Origin: a virus | Virus record (IMG/VR): IMGVR_UViG_3300010370_003461 | Span: 1-47,789 of that record | DNA: 47,789 bases | Direction: 5' to 3' (one strand) | Part shown: positions 8,025-16,402 of the stretch, piece by piece | Layout: each line of letters begins with the position of its first letter | How positions within the stretch are numbered: the stretch's first letter is position 1 | Position numbers and translations under genes: made by a program | Notes under the pieces: generated by a model | What the model was told of the DNA's origin: nothing | The model's input: only the letters and a program-made list of their open reading frames with translations | The model's database searches: none

Positions 8025-8668
8025 AGATAGTCGCTAGGGTTATCAGACCAACTTTCGGGATTTTCCGGTGGCTGCTCTGGATTATAAGGTAGTTTATTTG
8101 TTTCTGGTTTGATTTTACGGCGTTTCTTCTTCTTGGGTTGGGGTTCGGGCTCTTCTGGCTCAAAGGTCCCAGAAACGCTTTCTACAACTTCGTCATCAGT
8201 ATCTTCAAATACGTCTTCTATACCTTCAAATTGATCTACCATGTCATTTACAAAATTTACAAAGTCATCGTTATTAAATAATTCATTTAAAAGCTGCAAA
8301 CCAGGTACAACATCCTGAGACATATTTGATGTTGGAGCTATCGATTTTGGATCCGTTTGCATGGTTACAAAAAATACCTCATACATTTTTTCTAATTCTG
8401 TATTCGGTGGTCCGCTATAAACTAGAACTGATTTTGGTAAAATTATTTCATTACCTTTTATATTTGAAAGAAAATTTGTAAGCTTAATATATTCAACCAT
8501 GTTATTTTCTTGATCTCTTGTTACATATGTTTCAAGAGCAGCAGGAAAAGATACTTTGATTGAATCTGGGGCAACATCGTAAACTAGCGCAATTATTTCT
8601 TCGCCAGAAGTGAGTTTAAGAACCTTCAATGCGCCTGAGAACGAGTTCTCAAGAAGTGAATCGGACAT
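8021..8668 (-). CDS. Unknown conserved phage protein with Sm-like N-terminus and charged tail
   Basis: 215 residues starting at ATG 8668 with a strong GGAGG ribosome site. Residues about 12-90 form short alternating strands (V-L-K-L-T-S-G-E-E-I-I-A, later N-E-I-I-L-P-K-S-V-L-V), a pattern like small beta-barrel (LSm-type) phage proteins. Next comes an acidic helix region (about 120-160) and a disordered tail with E-P-E-E-P-E-P and a K-K-K-K-R-R-K basic patch. It is downstream of uvsW on the same strand. The function is unknown; nucleic-acid or protein binding through the basic patch is a guess. Confidence 0.6.
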   Translation of the reverse strand: MSDSLLENSFSGALKVLKLTSGEEIIALVYDVAPDSIKVSFPAALETYVTRDQENNMVEYIKLTNFLSNIKGNEIILPKSVLVYSGPPNTELEKMYEVFFVTMQTDPKSIAPTSNMSQDVVPGLQLLNELFNNDDFVNFVNDMVDQFEGIEDVFEDTDDEVVESVSGTFEPEEPEPQPKKKKRRKIKPETNKLPYNPEQPPENPESWSDNPSDYL

Positions 8669-8689
8669 ACAGATGTCCTCCCTTCCTTA

Positions 8690-10198
8690 CTATTTATCTT
8701 TTGGAAGATCGTCAAACCCCATTGAGAATACTCGGTGATCAAACTTTTCTTTTTTATAAATTTTTAAACGTTCTTCAAAATGTTTGAGTACATGATTTTT
8801 GTATGACTTCCATGAAAGATCATCAACGATATCATAAACTTTCAATGTCTTTTTTCTTGCGGAAACACGAAGACCACGACCTATACTTTGTAGAAGTCTT
8901 ATTACAGATTTAGTAGGCGAGGCAAATATGATATTATCCAAATTGACAATATTGATGCCAGCACTAGTAGTACCAAAACTAGCCACAAGGATTGCGTCTT
9001 TTTCTTTGTCGATAACCCTGCGGATGTATTCTCTTGATTCTGCTTCTGTTTTTCCAGAGATAAAATAAACTTTTCTATCGCCCGCTTCTGCCTCAATGAG
9101 AGACGCGAGGGGTCTTCCATGTATTTCAACGTAGTTGAATAAGATAAGGGTGTTTCCTTTTGTTTTAAGGGCGAGGTTTTTGATGAATTGGTTTCTTTTT
9201 TCATTTGTAACCACCCATTTAATCTCATCAACGTATTTTTGTTTTTTAAGTTCTTGTCGTTCTTTCTCTGTATATTTAAGAATTATACAATCTATACCCA
9301 GAGTGGCAAGCAAACCCTTAGCCATTAAATTTTTTGTTTGGATAAATTGAACTGCAGGCCCCAATATACCTTCTATGCTTAATCTATGTGCTTGTGTCTG
9401 TTGAAGAGTTCCGGTTGTACCAATTCTAAACCAGGCCTTTGAAAGCTTTTGCCCAATAAAGTTTATAGATTCTGCTTTTGCTTGATGGCATTCATCAAAA
9501 AAGATAGCATCAAATTGATCAAACCAAGTTTTTGGCAATTTGTATATTGATTGCCATGTAGATACTACAATCTGTTTATTTGTATCTTTGTCCGCCCCTG
9601 CAGATATTTTATGGATATATTTTTTACAAGACCAAGACTTATCTTGTGTAGAATAGTCAAAAAAATCGGCCTCCATCTGATTGACGAGGCCAACTGTCGG
9701 GACAAGAATCAAAATTTTGCGGTCTGTATTTAAAACCTTTTGAAGATATCGAACCAATACGTATATAATAAGACTTTTGCCTGAGCCAGTTGGTGATATT
9801 ATTACTGAACGATGATTGTTCAATGCGTGCAATATAGCCTGTTGCTGATGTTCGTGCATCTTCACATCCTGTTTGCGAACAGTAACTTTCAGTGTATTGT
9901 AGAATGCAGAAAGTCGATCCTCGTCCAAACATAATGGATTTTTGCTTTCCTTTATATTTATCGTGTATCCGCGATCTTTACAAAATTTTTCAAGATAAAC
10001 TTTTAAGCCTCTTGGTAACGTAGATGATAAAATATCATACAGTCTTATTTTTCCATCCCATAGTCGTTTTTTAAACATGGGCATATACTGTGCCCCGGGG
10101 ACCATAAAAGAAAAATAATCTCTCAATTCTTGTTTGAGTGCTTTTTCCGTTTTTACATAATAACGGACTTCATCAATAGACTCGACATCAATATCCAC
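8690..10198 (-). CDS. uvsW: UvsW-like ATP-dependent helicase
   Basis: 502 residues, near the 503 of T4 UvsW, a superfamily 2 helicase that unwinds branched DNA and R-loops and shifts replication from origin-dependent to recombination-dependent. Motifs seen: a T4-like N-terminal domain beginning M-D-I and containing L-R-D-Y-F-S-F; Walker A S-P-T-G-S-G-K-S (about 135); the D-E-C-H box (about 226); T-G-T (about 252); and motif VI Q-S-I-G-R-G-L-R (about 446). The start is GTG at 10198, supported by the M-D-I match to T4. A TATAAATA box overlaps the uvsY stop just upstream, fitting late expression as in T4. Confidence 0.95.
   Translation of the reverse strand: MDIDVESIDEVRYYVKTEKALKQELRDYFSFMVPGAQYMPMFKKRLWDGKIRLYDILSSTLPRGLKVYLEKFCKDRGYTINIKESKNPLCLDEDRLSAFYNTLKVTVRKQDVKMHEHQQQAILHALNNHRSVIISPTGSGKSLIIYVLVRYLQKVLNTDRKILILVPTVGLVNQMEADFFDYSTQDKSWSCKKYIHKISAGADKDTNKQIVVSTWQSIYKLPKTWFDQFDAIFFDECHQAKAESINFIGQKLSKAWFRIGTTGTLQQTQAHRLSIEGILGPAVQFIQTKNLMAKGLLATLGIDCIILKYTEKERQELKKQKYVDEIKWVVTNEKRNQFIKNLALKTKGNTLILFNYVEIHGRPLASLIEAEAGDRKVYFISGKTEAESREYIRRVIDKEKDAILVASFGTTSAGINIVNLDNIIFASPTKSVIRLLQSIGRGLRVSARKKTLKVYDIVDDLSWKSYKNHVLKHFEERLKIYKKEKFDHRVFSMGFDDLPKDK
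8691..8698 (-). promoter_or_regulatory. Candidate late promoter box (GATAAATA) inside the uvsW 3' end
   Basis: On the minus strand GATAAATA covers the last codons and most of the stop of uvsW (GAT AAA TAG), upstream of the strong ribosome site of the next minus-strand gene. It has one mismatch to T4 TATAAATA. Confidence 0.4.
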
Positions 10199-10202
10199 AT
10201 AA

Positions 10203-10210
10203 TATTTATA
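10203..10210 (-). promoter_or_regulatory. T4-type late promoter box for uvsW (TATAAATA)
   Basis: On the minus strand an exact TATAAATA overlaps the stop codon of uvsY (GTA TAA ATA), five bases before the GTG of uvsW. In T4 uvsW is a late gene, so the position makes sense. The predicted transcript start would be very near the GTG, so a leaderless or very short-leader mRNA is expected. Confidence 0.65.
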
Positions 10211-10643
10211 CGATGCCGTTCATCATTTTTTGCCAGTCTATAGCAGACTTTATCATAAAATTTCTATTATTCAAAGACTTTAAAAACTCCTCAATCATTC
10301 TTAACTTTATCTCATTTAAAGAAATTTTAGATTTTAGTTCTATAACTTTTTTATCGGCCTCAATAAACTGTTCAACATCACTCTTTAAAAGAGTAAAATC
10401 ACATGCATCTTCTCCCCATTCCTTTAGCTCATCTTGTGACGCTTTACCAGTATATATTTTCCATTTTCTAAGTTTAAGTTGAGCCAAATCGTTATTGTGT
10501 TTTGTTAAAATTAATTTTACATCAGCTAAAAAAGAAAGATACTTGCTGTGTATCTGTGGTATTTTAATAGACTCTATACCCAGTTCTGTAGAATCTATTT
10601 GAGAATCTTTTGTGATCTGTTGCTTTAGTTCGTCTATATTCAT
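10206..10643 (-). CDS. uvsY: UvsY recombination mediator
   Basis: 145 residues from the ATG at 10643 (T4 UvsY 137); an upstream GTG at 10688 would add 15 residues and is less likely. The family signature is a mostly helical protein with L-R-K-W-K-I-Y-T-G-K-A near 75-85 and D-W-Q-K-M-M-N-G near the end. UvsY loads the UvsX recombinase on gp32-covered single-stranded DNA; the position next to uvsW fits. A TTGACT-N16-TAATAT host-like promoter lies just before the ATG on this strand. uvsX and gp32 are not in the window. Confidence 0.9.
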   Translation of the reverse strand: MNIDELKQQITKDSQIDSTELGIESIKIPQIHSKYLSFLADVKLILTKHNNDLAQLKLRKWKIYTGKASQDELKEWGEDACDFTLLKSDVEQFIEADKKVIELKSKISLNEIKLRMIEEFLKSLNNRNFMIKSAIDWQKMMNGIV

Positions 10644-10650
10644 TAGTTCT

Positions 10651-10678
10651 ATATTAAAGTATCCTTTAAAAAAGTCAA
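10651..10678 (-). promoter_or_regulatory. Host-type promoter candidate for uvsY (TTGACT-N16-TAATAT)
   Basis: Minus strand: TTGACT at 10678-10673 and TAATAT at 10656-10651, 16 bases apart, immediately before the ATG at 10643. It stands back to back with the plus-strand promoter at 10689. Confidence 0.45.
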
Positions 10679-10680
10679 CT

Positions 10681-10727
10681 AAATACACTTGACAACTGAA
10701 TTTTTTATTTTATATTAAAGTGTATTT
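10681..10727. repeat. 10-bp inverted repeat around the divergent promoter region
   Basis: AAATACACTT at 10681-10690 is matched perfectly by AAGTGTATTT at 10718-10727, leaving 27 bases between the arms that hold the plus-strand promoter elements. An 11-bp direct repeat, TATATTAAAGT, also occurs at 10650-10660 and 10711-10721. The region may be an operator or simply AT-rich symmetry. Confidence 0.4.
10689..10716 (+). promoter_or_regulatory. Host-type promoter for the sugar cassette (TTGACA-N16-TATATT)
   Basis: A perfect TTGACA at 10689-10694 and TATATT at 10711-10716, spaced by 16 bases, 23 bases before the ATG of the first sugar gene. The same combination occurs before gp55 at 23132. No T4-type late box was seen here, so early or middle expression is inferred. 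Confidence 0.65.
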
Positions 10728-10739
10728 TGGATAAAAAAT

Positions 10740-11375
10740 ATGATTATAGATTTACGTGAGATACCAGTTATTTGGATCAATTTAGACTCAGCAACAAAAA
10801 ATGCTGAGGCCATGGAAAAAAAACTAAAAGATCATGGTTTCAAATATACTTTTAGAAAATCTGCAAGAGTTATAGAGCCACCAGCGGACACGCATCCGTC
10901 ACTTAGGCACTACGTTGGTTGTGGTCAATCGCATTTAGATATTTTAGAAAATAAAGATTACAAGACTCCATTTTTAATTTTAGAAGATGATGCTGAATTT
11001 ACTCCAGCATTTAATCCAATTTTAAATATACCAGATGATGTAGATGGAGTTTATCTTGGTATTTCCAAAGGAAACATCTACTATCAAACCAGAAGATATG
11101 GTCCAGATTATCTTAGAATTTCTGGAATATTGGCAACACACGCAATTCTTTATATAACTGAAAAGTATAGAGAAGAAATGGCAGCTGTAGATAAACATTG
11201 CATCTATACATTAAAAAAACCATGGGACATAGGCTCTGCTGGTCTACAACAAAAATTTAAAGTATTTACTCCCAGTAAACCATTCTTTTATCAGGCGGAT
11301 GATAGAGAGTCTGCTAATAAATGGGAAGCTTTGACTGACACTCCACTTGAAAATAGAAATAGCCCAGACCTATGA
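10740..11375 (+). CDS. Glycosyltransferase family 25-like protein
   Basis: 211 residues. The I-P-V-I-W-I-N-L-D start, the G-C-G-Q-S-H-L-D-I-L-E motif (about 60-70) and the L-I-L-E-D-D-A-E-F motif (about 79-87) are the hallmarks of GT25 enzymes, which include bacterial lipopolysaccharide galactosyltransferases and eukaryotic collagen galactosyltransferases. The acidic E-D-D is the expected nucleotide-sugar/metal site. It is the first gene after the host-type promoter and overlaps the next gene by four bases. The sugar and acceptor are unknown. The C-terminal D-I-G-S-A-G region is shorter than in many family members. Confidence 0.8.
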   Translation: MIIDLREIPVIWINLDSATKNAEAMEKKLKDHGFKYTFRKSARVIEPPADTHPSLRHYVGCGQSHLDILENKDYKTPFLILEDDAEFTPAFNPILNIPDDVDGVYLGISKGNIYYQTRRYGPDYLRISGILATHAILYITEKYREEMAAVDKHCIYTLKKPWDIGSAGLQQKFKVFTPSKPFFYQADDRESANKWEALTDTPLENRNSPDL

Positions 11376-12160
11376 TAACCTTCAATACAATAGGAAAATA
11401 TGGAAGGTTTGGAAACCAGATGTTCCAATATGCAACTTTATATTCTATTGCAAAAGAAAAGGGTTATGAATTTGGAGTTCCTTTAACAAATCGCAGTGCA
11501 GATGAATATGAAGATTTTTGTTTACAAGATTGTTTTAAAAATTTAAGTGCTAAAAATTCTACTGGTACACAACAAAAACATTTTATTCAAGAAAAATCTT
11601 TTTCTTTTGAGCCAGGATTTTTTGGTATACCTGATAACTCTGACATTGCTGGTTATTTTCAAAGTGAAAAATATTTTAAAAACTATAAAAATGAACTATT
11701 GAAAGAGTTTACTTTTTATCATGATATAAAAAACAAAGCAGAAGATATAAGATCTTTAACAAAAGAACCTGTTATAAGTCTTCATATTAGATTGGGTGAT
11801 TACCTCTACCTACCGAACAGTCACCCAGTTTGTTCTTTAGAATATTATAAAAATGCTTTAGATGCATTACCAAAAGATGTTTTAATTTTTATTTTTAGCG
11901 ATGATATAATAAAAGCAAAAGAAATGTTTTCTTTTATAGAACAAAAACACGTATTTCCAGAAACAAACGATAAATATATTGATATGTGTTTAATGAATAT
12001 GTGCGACTATCATATTATAGCAAATAGTTCTTTTAGTTGGTGGGGTGCTTGGTTAAGCAATTCACAAAAAATTATAGCTCCATCTAAATGGTTTGGTGGG
12101 GCACCAAATATGCCAAAAAATTGGTCAGATGTATATTGTGATGATTGGATAATAATATGA
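11372..12160 (+). CDS. Alpha-1,2-fucosyltransferase-like glycosyltransferase (GT11)
   Basis: 262 residues. Motifs typical of GT11 are G-R-F-G-N-Q-M-F-Q-Y-A (11-21), the GDP-fucose-binding H-I-R-L-G-D-Y (138-144) and the C-terminal N-S-S-F-S-W-W-G-A-W-L segment. Family members move fucose from GDP-fucose to the 2-position of galactose. The donor pathway is only partly present here: a GDP-mannose 4,6-dehydratase is encoded at 23726, but no obvious GDP-fucose synthase is seen, so the host may supply it or the donor may differ. Start and stop overlap both neighbours as ATGA. Confidence 0.88.
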   Translation: MITFNTIGKYGRFGNQMFQYATLYSIAKEKGYEFGVPLTNRSADEYEDFCLQDCFKNLSAKNSTGTQQKHFIQEKSFSFEPGFFGIPDNSDIAGYFQSEKYFKNYKNELLKEFTFYHDIKNKAEDIRSLTKEPVISLHIRLGDYLYLPNSHPVCSLEYYKNALDALPKDVLIFIFSDDIIKAKEMFSFIEQKHVFPETNDKYIDMCLMNMCDYHIIANSSFSWWGAWLSNSQKIIAPSKWFGGAPNMPKNWSDVYCDDWIII

Positions 12161-12933
12161 AATCTACAGTTATAACTGCTTTGTATGATATAGGTAGAGA
12201 CAAAAATGGTGATGGGAGAACTATAGATCAATATCTTGAATGGTTTGCAAAAACACTTAAGTTAAATGTTCCCATGGTCATTTATACTGAAGAAAAATTT
12301 CAAACTTTTATAGAAAAACAAAAACAAAATAATTTAAAAATTATTGTTAAACCTTTATCTCAAATACCATATTACAAATATAATTCTAAAATAATTTCTA
12401 TATTAAATGACCCAATTTACAAATCTAAAATTGTAGATCCAAATCGGATTGAGTGTAATCTATCATTATATAATATTATTCAATATTCAAAATTTGATTG
12501 GATTGTTGAAGCAATTCAAAATAACTATTTTGATACTGATTACTATTTTTGGATGGATGCTGGATGTAGTAGATTTTTTCAAGATGTTAATTTAGATAAA
12601 GAGTGGCCAAATAATTACAATATATTATCTAAAGATAAATTTAATATTCAAGGAAACTCAAACACAGTTTTTTACAAAATTAACGATATTGAAAACTATG
12701 TTTGGGACTCAAACTGCATACTAGTAGGAACTCTTTTTGGTGGAACAAAAAATGTGTGCATTGATATGGCTAGGAGAGTTAACGAGCAATTTGAATTGTA
12801 TTTAAATAATAATATAGTAAACAATGAACAAATAATATTGGGATATATTTACAAAAATAATCCAGAATTGTTTAATGTATATATTGAATTGTCTGGAAAT
12901 CATTTACCAATATTTAAAAAATTAGGAGAATAA
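12157..12933 (+). CDS. HtrL/YibB-like protein, putative glycosyltransferase
   Basis: 258 residues from the ATG at 12157, chosen because it overlaps the previous stop (ATGA); a TTG four codons upstream is possible. The family pattern is visible: V-I-T-A-L-Y-D-I-G-R at the N-terminus, P-M-V-I-Y-T-E-E near 39, and Y-Y-F-W-M-D-A-G-C-S-R-F-F near 130. HtrL/YibB proteins are found in lipopolysaccharide and capsule loci and are regarded as glycosyltransferases with poorly known specificity. It is embedded in the sugar cassette and is followed by a clear ribosome site (AGGAG) for the next gene. Confidence 0.78.
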   Translation: MKSTVITALYDIGRDKNGDGRTIDQYLEWFAKTLKLNVPMVIYTEEKFQTFIEKQKQNNLKIIVKPLSQIPYYKYNSKIISILNDPIYKSKIVDPNRIECNLSLYNIIQYSKFDWIVEAIQNNYFDTDYYFWMDAGCSRFFQDVNLDKEWPNNYNILSKDKFNIQGNSNTVFYKINDIENYVWDSNCILVGTLFGGTKNVCIDMARRVNEQFELYLNNNIVNNEQIILGYIYKNNPELFNVYIELSGNHLPIFKKLGE

Positions 12934-12936
12934 AAA

Positions 12937-14502
12937 ATGAAAATTGTTAGTATTTTTGGTGGTCATGATGCAAATGTAACTTTTGTCGATACAGAAAAAA
13001 ATAAATATCATGTCATTGAAATAGAAAGACTAGTAAAAAAAAGATATTATCGTTTACATGGTGATTCACCTCAAACTATATTTGAAATTTTTTATAATTG
13101 TCAAAAAATTGCAGAAAAATATTGGAATTTTGATAATGATTATGATACATTAGTATTTGTAAAAGATGGTTGGATAGATTTACAAATTGTTTCTTCGGTT
13201 TTTAAATTTAAAAATATACAAGTTGAAGACCATCACCATTCACATGCAGCGTGTGCATTTTATCAATCCCCCTTTTCAGAATCAATGATAATATCGTATG
13301 ATGGAGGTGGTAATGATGGATTTTTTAATATTTATTTGGCAACAGATAACGGAATTACTCTGGTAGAAAAAATTAATTCTGATTTTGGTGGTGGTTATTT
13401 ATTGTTATCCTCTTGCTGTTCCGAAATAGCAAAGAGCAGTAAACACATGTTATCACTTGCGGGAAAAATGATGGGATTGTGCGCATATGGTAAAACAGAT
13501 TCAAAAAAAATAAAAATTATGAGAAATCTTTTTATAGATAAAAATTATAAAAAAGTTTCAGAATTAGGAAATTATAATTTAAAAAATGTAGATAATCCTT
13601 GGGACAATCCTTTAGAAAATTATATTTTTGAAGGTCAAGAGTCATTTGATTTTGCAGCAAATGCCCAAAAAGCATATGAAGATATGTTTTTAGAAATTTT
13701 TAATTTATTACTTAATAAGTATAATCCAAAAAATATTTGTTTGACTGGTGGTGGTGGACTAAATGTTTTATTAAATCAATATATTAAAAATAATTTTAAT
13801 TTAAATATATTTGTACCACCAAATCCAAATGACTGTGGTTTATCAATAGGTGCAGCATTTTTAACACACAAGCCAACAAATAAAATTAATATTGCATATA
13901 AAGGAATACCTTTATTGGATATTGATTATAAAGAAAAATTATTACAAAATAGAAAGACTGAACCAGTTAATTTAGAAAAAGTATGTCAATTGTTAAAATC
14001 AGGAAAAATAATTGGTGTATGTCAGGGTGATTCTGAAGTTGGACCAAGGGCATTAGGTAATAGAAGTATTATATGTGACCCTTCATATAAAAATATGAAA
14101 GATATTTTAAATGCAAAAGTAAAATTTAGAGAGTGGTATCGACCATTTGCTCCATTTTGTCTAGAAGAGGACGCCTCAACATATTTTGAAAGTAAAGACT
14201 TTAACAATATGGAATTTATGGGATACGCGCCAATTGTAAAAAAAGAATATAGAGAATCTTTGCCCTCTATAACTCACGTAGATAACAGCTCACGACTGCA
14301 AACAGTATCAGAATCCTCCCATAAATTTTTCTATGATCTATTAAGAGTTTACAAAAATTTTTCAAATATTCCAGTTTTGTTAAATACCTCATTTAATATA
14401 AGAGGAAATCCAATATTGACAACCATCGAAGATGCTTTGTATGTGTTAGATAATACGGAATTAGATTACGTCATCATCGAAGAGACTTTAGTGTGCAAAT
14501 GA
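12937..14502 (+). CDS. Carbamoyltransferase of the NodU/CmcH family
   Basis: 521 residues. The N-terminal Kae1-like half shows G-G-H-D-A-N near 9-14, the H-H-H-S-H-A-A-C motif near 99 with the expected catalytic His, and I-S-Y-D-G-G-G-N-D near 120. The C-terminal YrdC-like half has D-S-E-V-G-P-R-A-L-G-N-R-S near 364-376, W-Y-R-P-F-A-P near 401 and L-L-N-T-S-F-N near 488. Family enzymes use carbamoyl phosphate and ATP to carbamoylate a hydroxyl, often on a sugar (as on Nod factors). It lies in the sugar cassette, so a glycan substituent is likely. It overlaps the next gene by ATGA. Confidence 0.92.
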   Translation: MKIVSIFGGHDANVTFVDTEKNKYHVIEIERLVKKRYYRLHGDSPQTIFEIFYNCQKIAEKYWNFDNDYDTLVFVKDGWIDLQIVSSVFKFKNIQVEDHHHSHAACAFYQSPFSESMIISYDGGGNDGFFNIYLATDNGITLVEKINSDFGGGYLLLSSCCSEIAKSSKHMLSLAGKMMGLCAYGKTDSKKIKIMRNLFIDKNYKKVSELGNYNLKNVDNPWDNPLENYIFEGQESFDFAANAQKAYEDMFLEIFNLLLNKYNPKNICLTGGGGLNVLLNQYIKNNFNLNIFVPPNPNDCGLSIGAAFLTHKPTNKINIAYKGIPLLDIDYKEKLLQNRKTEPVNLEKVCQLLKSGKIIGVCQGDSEVGPRALGNRSIICDPSYKNMKDILNAKVKFREWYRPFAPFCLEEDASTYFESKDFNNMEFMGYAPIVKKEYRESLPSITHVDNSSRLQTVSESSHKFFYDLLRVYKNFSNIPVLLNTSFNIRGNPILTTIEDALYVLDNTELDYVIIEETLVCK

Positions 14503-15464
14503 AATTTAAAAAAATAATTATTTGGGGACATCCACTTTATTCCCATACACATTCTTATATTCACGAAGCATATTATAAAGCCTTTAAACATTTAAATTAT
14601 GATGTTTATTGGTTCGATGATAATAATTATCCAAAAAATTTTGATTATACTAATTGTTTATATATCACTGAGGGATTTGCAGATAAAAATATACCCATAA
14701 ATAATACTTCTTCTTATTTTGTAATGTATTGTCCGTCACCGATAAAATATCAAGAAGCTAAAAAATTTATTGATGTTAGAACAACAGGAATTGATATAAA
14801 AGATCATATATATGATTATTCTGTTGATTATAAAAATTTTAAAAATGTAGGTTGTGGTTGCTATTATCAAGAAAAAACAAAAGAAAAAATTCATTTAAAA
14901 AACAATTATCATGATTATATTATAGAAGATTATGATAAGTTTTATATAAGCTGGGCTACAAATCTACTACCACATGAAATTGATTTTAATTCTATGTATA
15001 AAGAAAGAACTAATAAAATTTATTATTGTGGAACTATTTCTGGAGGCGGTGTATGTGAAAATTATTCTGTTTTTATTCCTTTTATAGAAGAATGTGTTAA
15101 AAATAATATAAATTTTATTCATAATGATCCTTGGAAAAATCCAATCCCTTCCGAGAAAGTAATTCAAAGAATACAACAATCAATATTAGGAATTGATTTA
15201 AGAGGACCAGAACATATAAAAACTAAAATTATTACTTGTAGAGTATTTAAAAATATAAGTTATGGACATTTGGGTTTAACAAATTCGGAAACAATATATA
15301 ATATTATGGATGGAAATTGTGTTTTTAATTCAGATGTTAAAGAATTATTTTATCAAGGATTAAAAAATAAAGACAATTACAAATTAATTAAAAAAGGTAT
15401 GGAATACGTAAAAGAAAACCATACGTACATCAATAGAATAAATTCATTACTTTCAATTTTATGA
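14499..15464 (+). CDS. Putative glycosyltransferase (unassigned family)
   Basis: 321 residues from the ATG at 14499, which overlaps the carbamoyltransferase stop. The protein opens with a beta strand and G-H-P (I-I-I-W-G-H-P), and has a central N-K-I-Y-Y-C-G-T-I-S-G-G-G segment (about 170-182) and a C-terminal L-G-L-T-N-S-E-T-I-Y segment (about 261-270). This layout resembles a two-domain GT-B glycosyltransferase, but no family-specific signature was recognised. It is strongly AT-rich. Its stop overlaps the next start (ATGA). The role is inferred from context. Confidence 0.55.
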   Translation: MKFKKIIIWGHPLYSHTHSYIHEAYYKAFKHLNYDVYWFDDNNYPKNFDYTNCLYITEGFADKNIPINNTSSYFVMYCPSPIKYQEAKKFIDVRTTGIDIKDHIYDYSVDYKNFKNVGCGCYYQEKTKEKIHLKNNYHDYIIEDYDKFYISWATNLLPHEIDFNSMYKERTNKIYYCGTISGGGVCENYSVFIPFIEECVKNNINFIHNDPWKNPIPSEKVIQRIQQSILGIDLRGPEHIKTKIITCRVFKNISYGHLGLTNSETIYNIMDGNCVFNSDVKELFYQGLKNKDNYKLIKKGMEYVKENHTYINRINSLLSIL

Positions 15465-16402
15465 AAAATATATTAATAATAAATCATACTGTTCAAAATT
15501 GTGGTGTATATCAATATGGAAAAAGATTTGCTCATATAGCCAAAAAATCAAATAAAATAAATTTTTTATATTACGAATTATCTAACTACGACGATTTAAA
15601 AAATGTAATAAAAGAAACCAATCCTTGTGCAATAATTTATAATCATTTGAGAGGGACTATGCCATGGGTGACAGACATTCAAGTTAAAGAAATAAGAAAA
15701 CAAAATATAAAACAAGGTTTAATTGTTCATAATGTAGGTTATGAAACTTTTTTTGATTTTTATCTGCACCAAAATCCAGATTATAAAGAAATAGAAAATA
15801 ATTTTTCTTTGTGTAGACCTTTGTTTGATTACAAGCCAAATAAAAAAATAGTAGAACCAGATGTCATAAACATTGGAACTTTTGGTTTTGGATTTCACAC
15901 AAAGCACTTTGATGCAATTGTCGGAATAGTGAATAATGAATTTAAAAATGAAAAAGTTAATTTAAATTTTCATTTAACAATATCACATTTTTGTCCAAAT
16001 GAAAATATTATCGGTAACATAAAAAATAAATGTTTAAGTTATATTACAAATAAAAATATTAAATTAAACATGACAAACAATTTTATAACTGATGAAGAAT
16101 TGTTGGATAGATTATATAATAACGATTTGAATATCTTTCTGTATGAAAAGTATACATCGTACAATGGGATATCATCATCTATAGATTATGCGCTTTCTGT
16201 CAAAAAACCAATCGCAATATGCAAGAGCAACATGTTTTCTCACATATATAATGTAGAACCTTCTATATGTGTGGAAGATAGCTCATTAAATAACATAATA
16301 GCAAATGGATTTGAGCCATTAGAAAAAAAATATAATAGTTGGACGCATGACAATTTTGTGAATAAATTAGAAAATGTAATGGGAAAAATTTTATATGTAT
16401 AA
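15461..16402 (+). CDS. Putative GT-B glycosyltransferase
   Basis: 313 residues. The N-terminus (N-I-L-I-I-N-H-T) with G-V-Y-Q-Y-G-K-R and the second-domain opening I-G-T-F-G-F-G-F (about 145-152) match the two Rossmann halves of GT-B enzymes such as GT4. Near the C-terminus S-S-I-D-Y-A-L-S-V-K-K-P corresponds to the donor-binding region. The usual E-x-x-G-x-x-x-x-E motif is not intact (S-S-S-I-D replaces it), so activity or specificity is unclear. The next gene starts eight bases before this stop. Confidence 0.6.
   Translation: MKNILIINHTVQNCGVYQYGKRFAHIAKKSNKINFLYYELSNYDDLKNVIKETNPCAIIYNHLRGTMPWVTDIQVKEIRKQNIKQGLIVHNVGYETFFDFYLHQNPDYKEIENNFSLCRPLFDYKPNKKIVEPDVINIGTFGFGFHTKHFDAIVGIVNNEFKNEKVNLNFHLTISHFCPNENIIGNIKNKCLSYITNKNIKLNMTNNFITDEELLDRLYNNDLNIFLYEKYTSYNGISSSIDYALSVKKPIAICKSNMFSHIYNVEPSICVEDSSLNNIIANGFEPLEKKYNSWTHDNFVNKLENVMGKILYV

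Noticed and set aside
8669-8689. Possible small gene or RNA in the gap before uvsW
   Set aside because: Only 21 bases, occupied by the ribosome site of the next minus-strand gene.
10644-10688. Upstream GTG start for uvsY
   Set aside because: It would place the start inside the promoter region and make the protein longer than T4 UvsY; ATG 10643 fits better.
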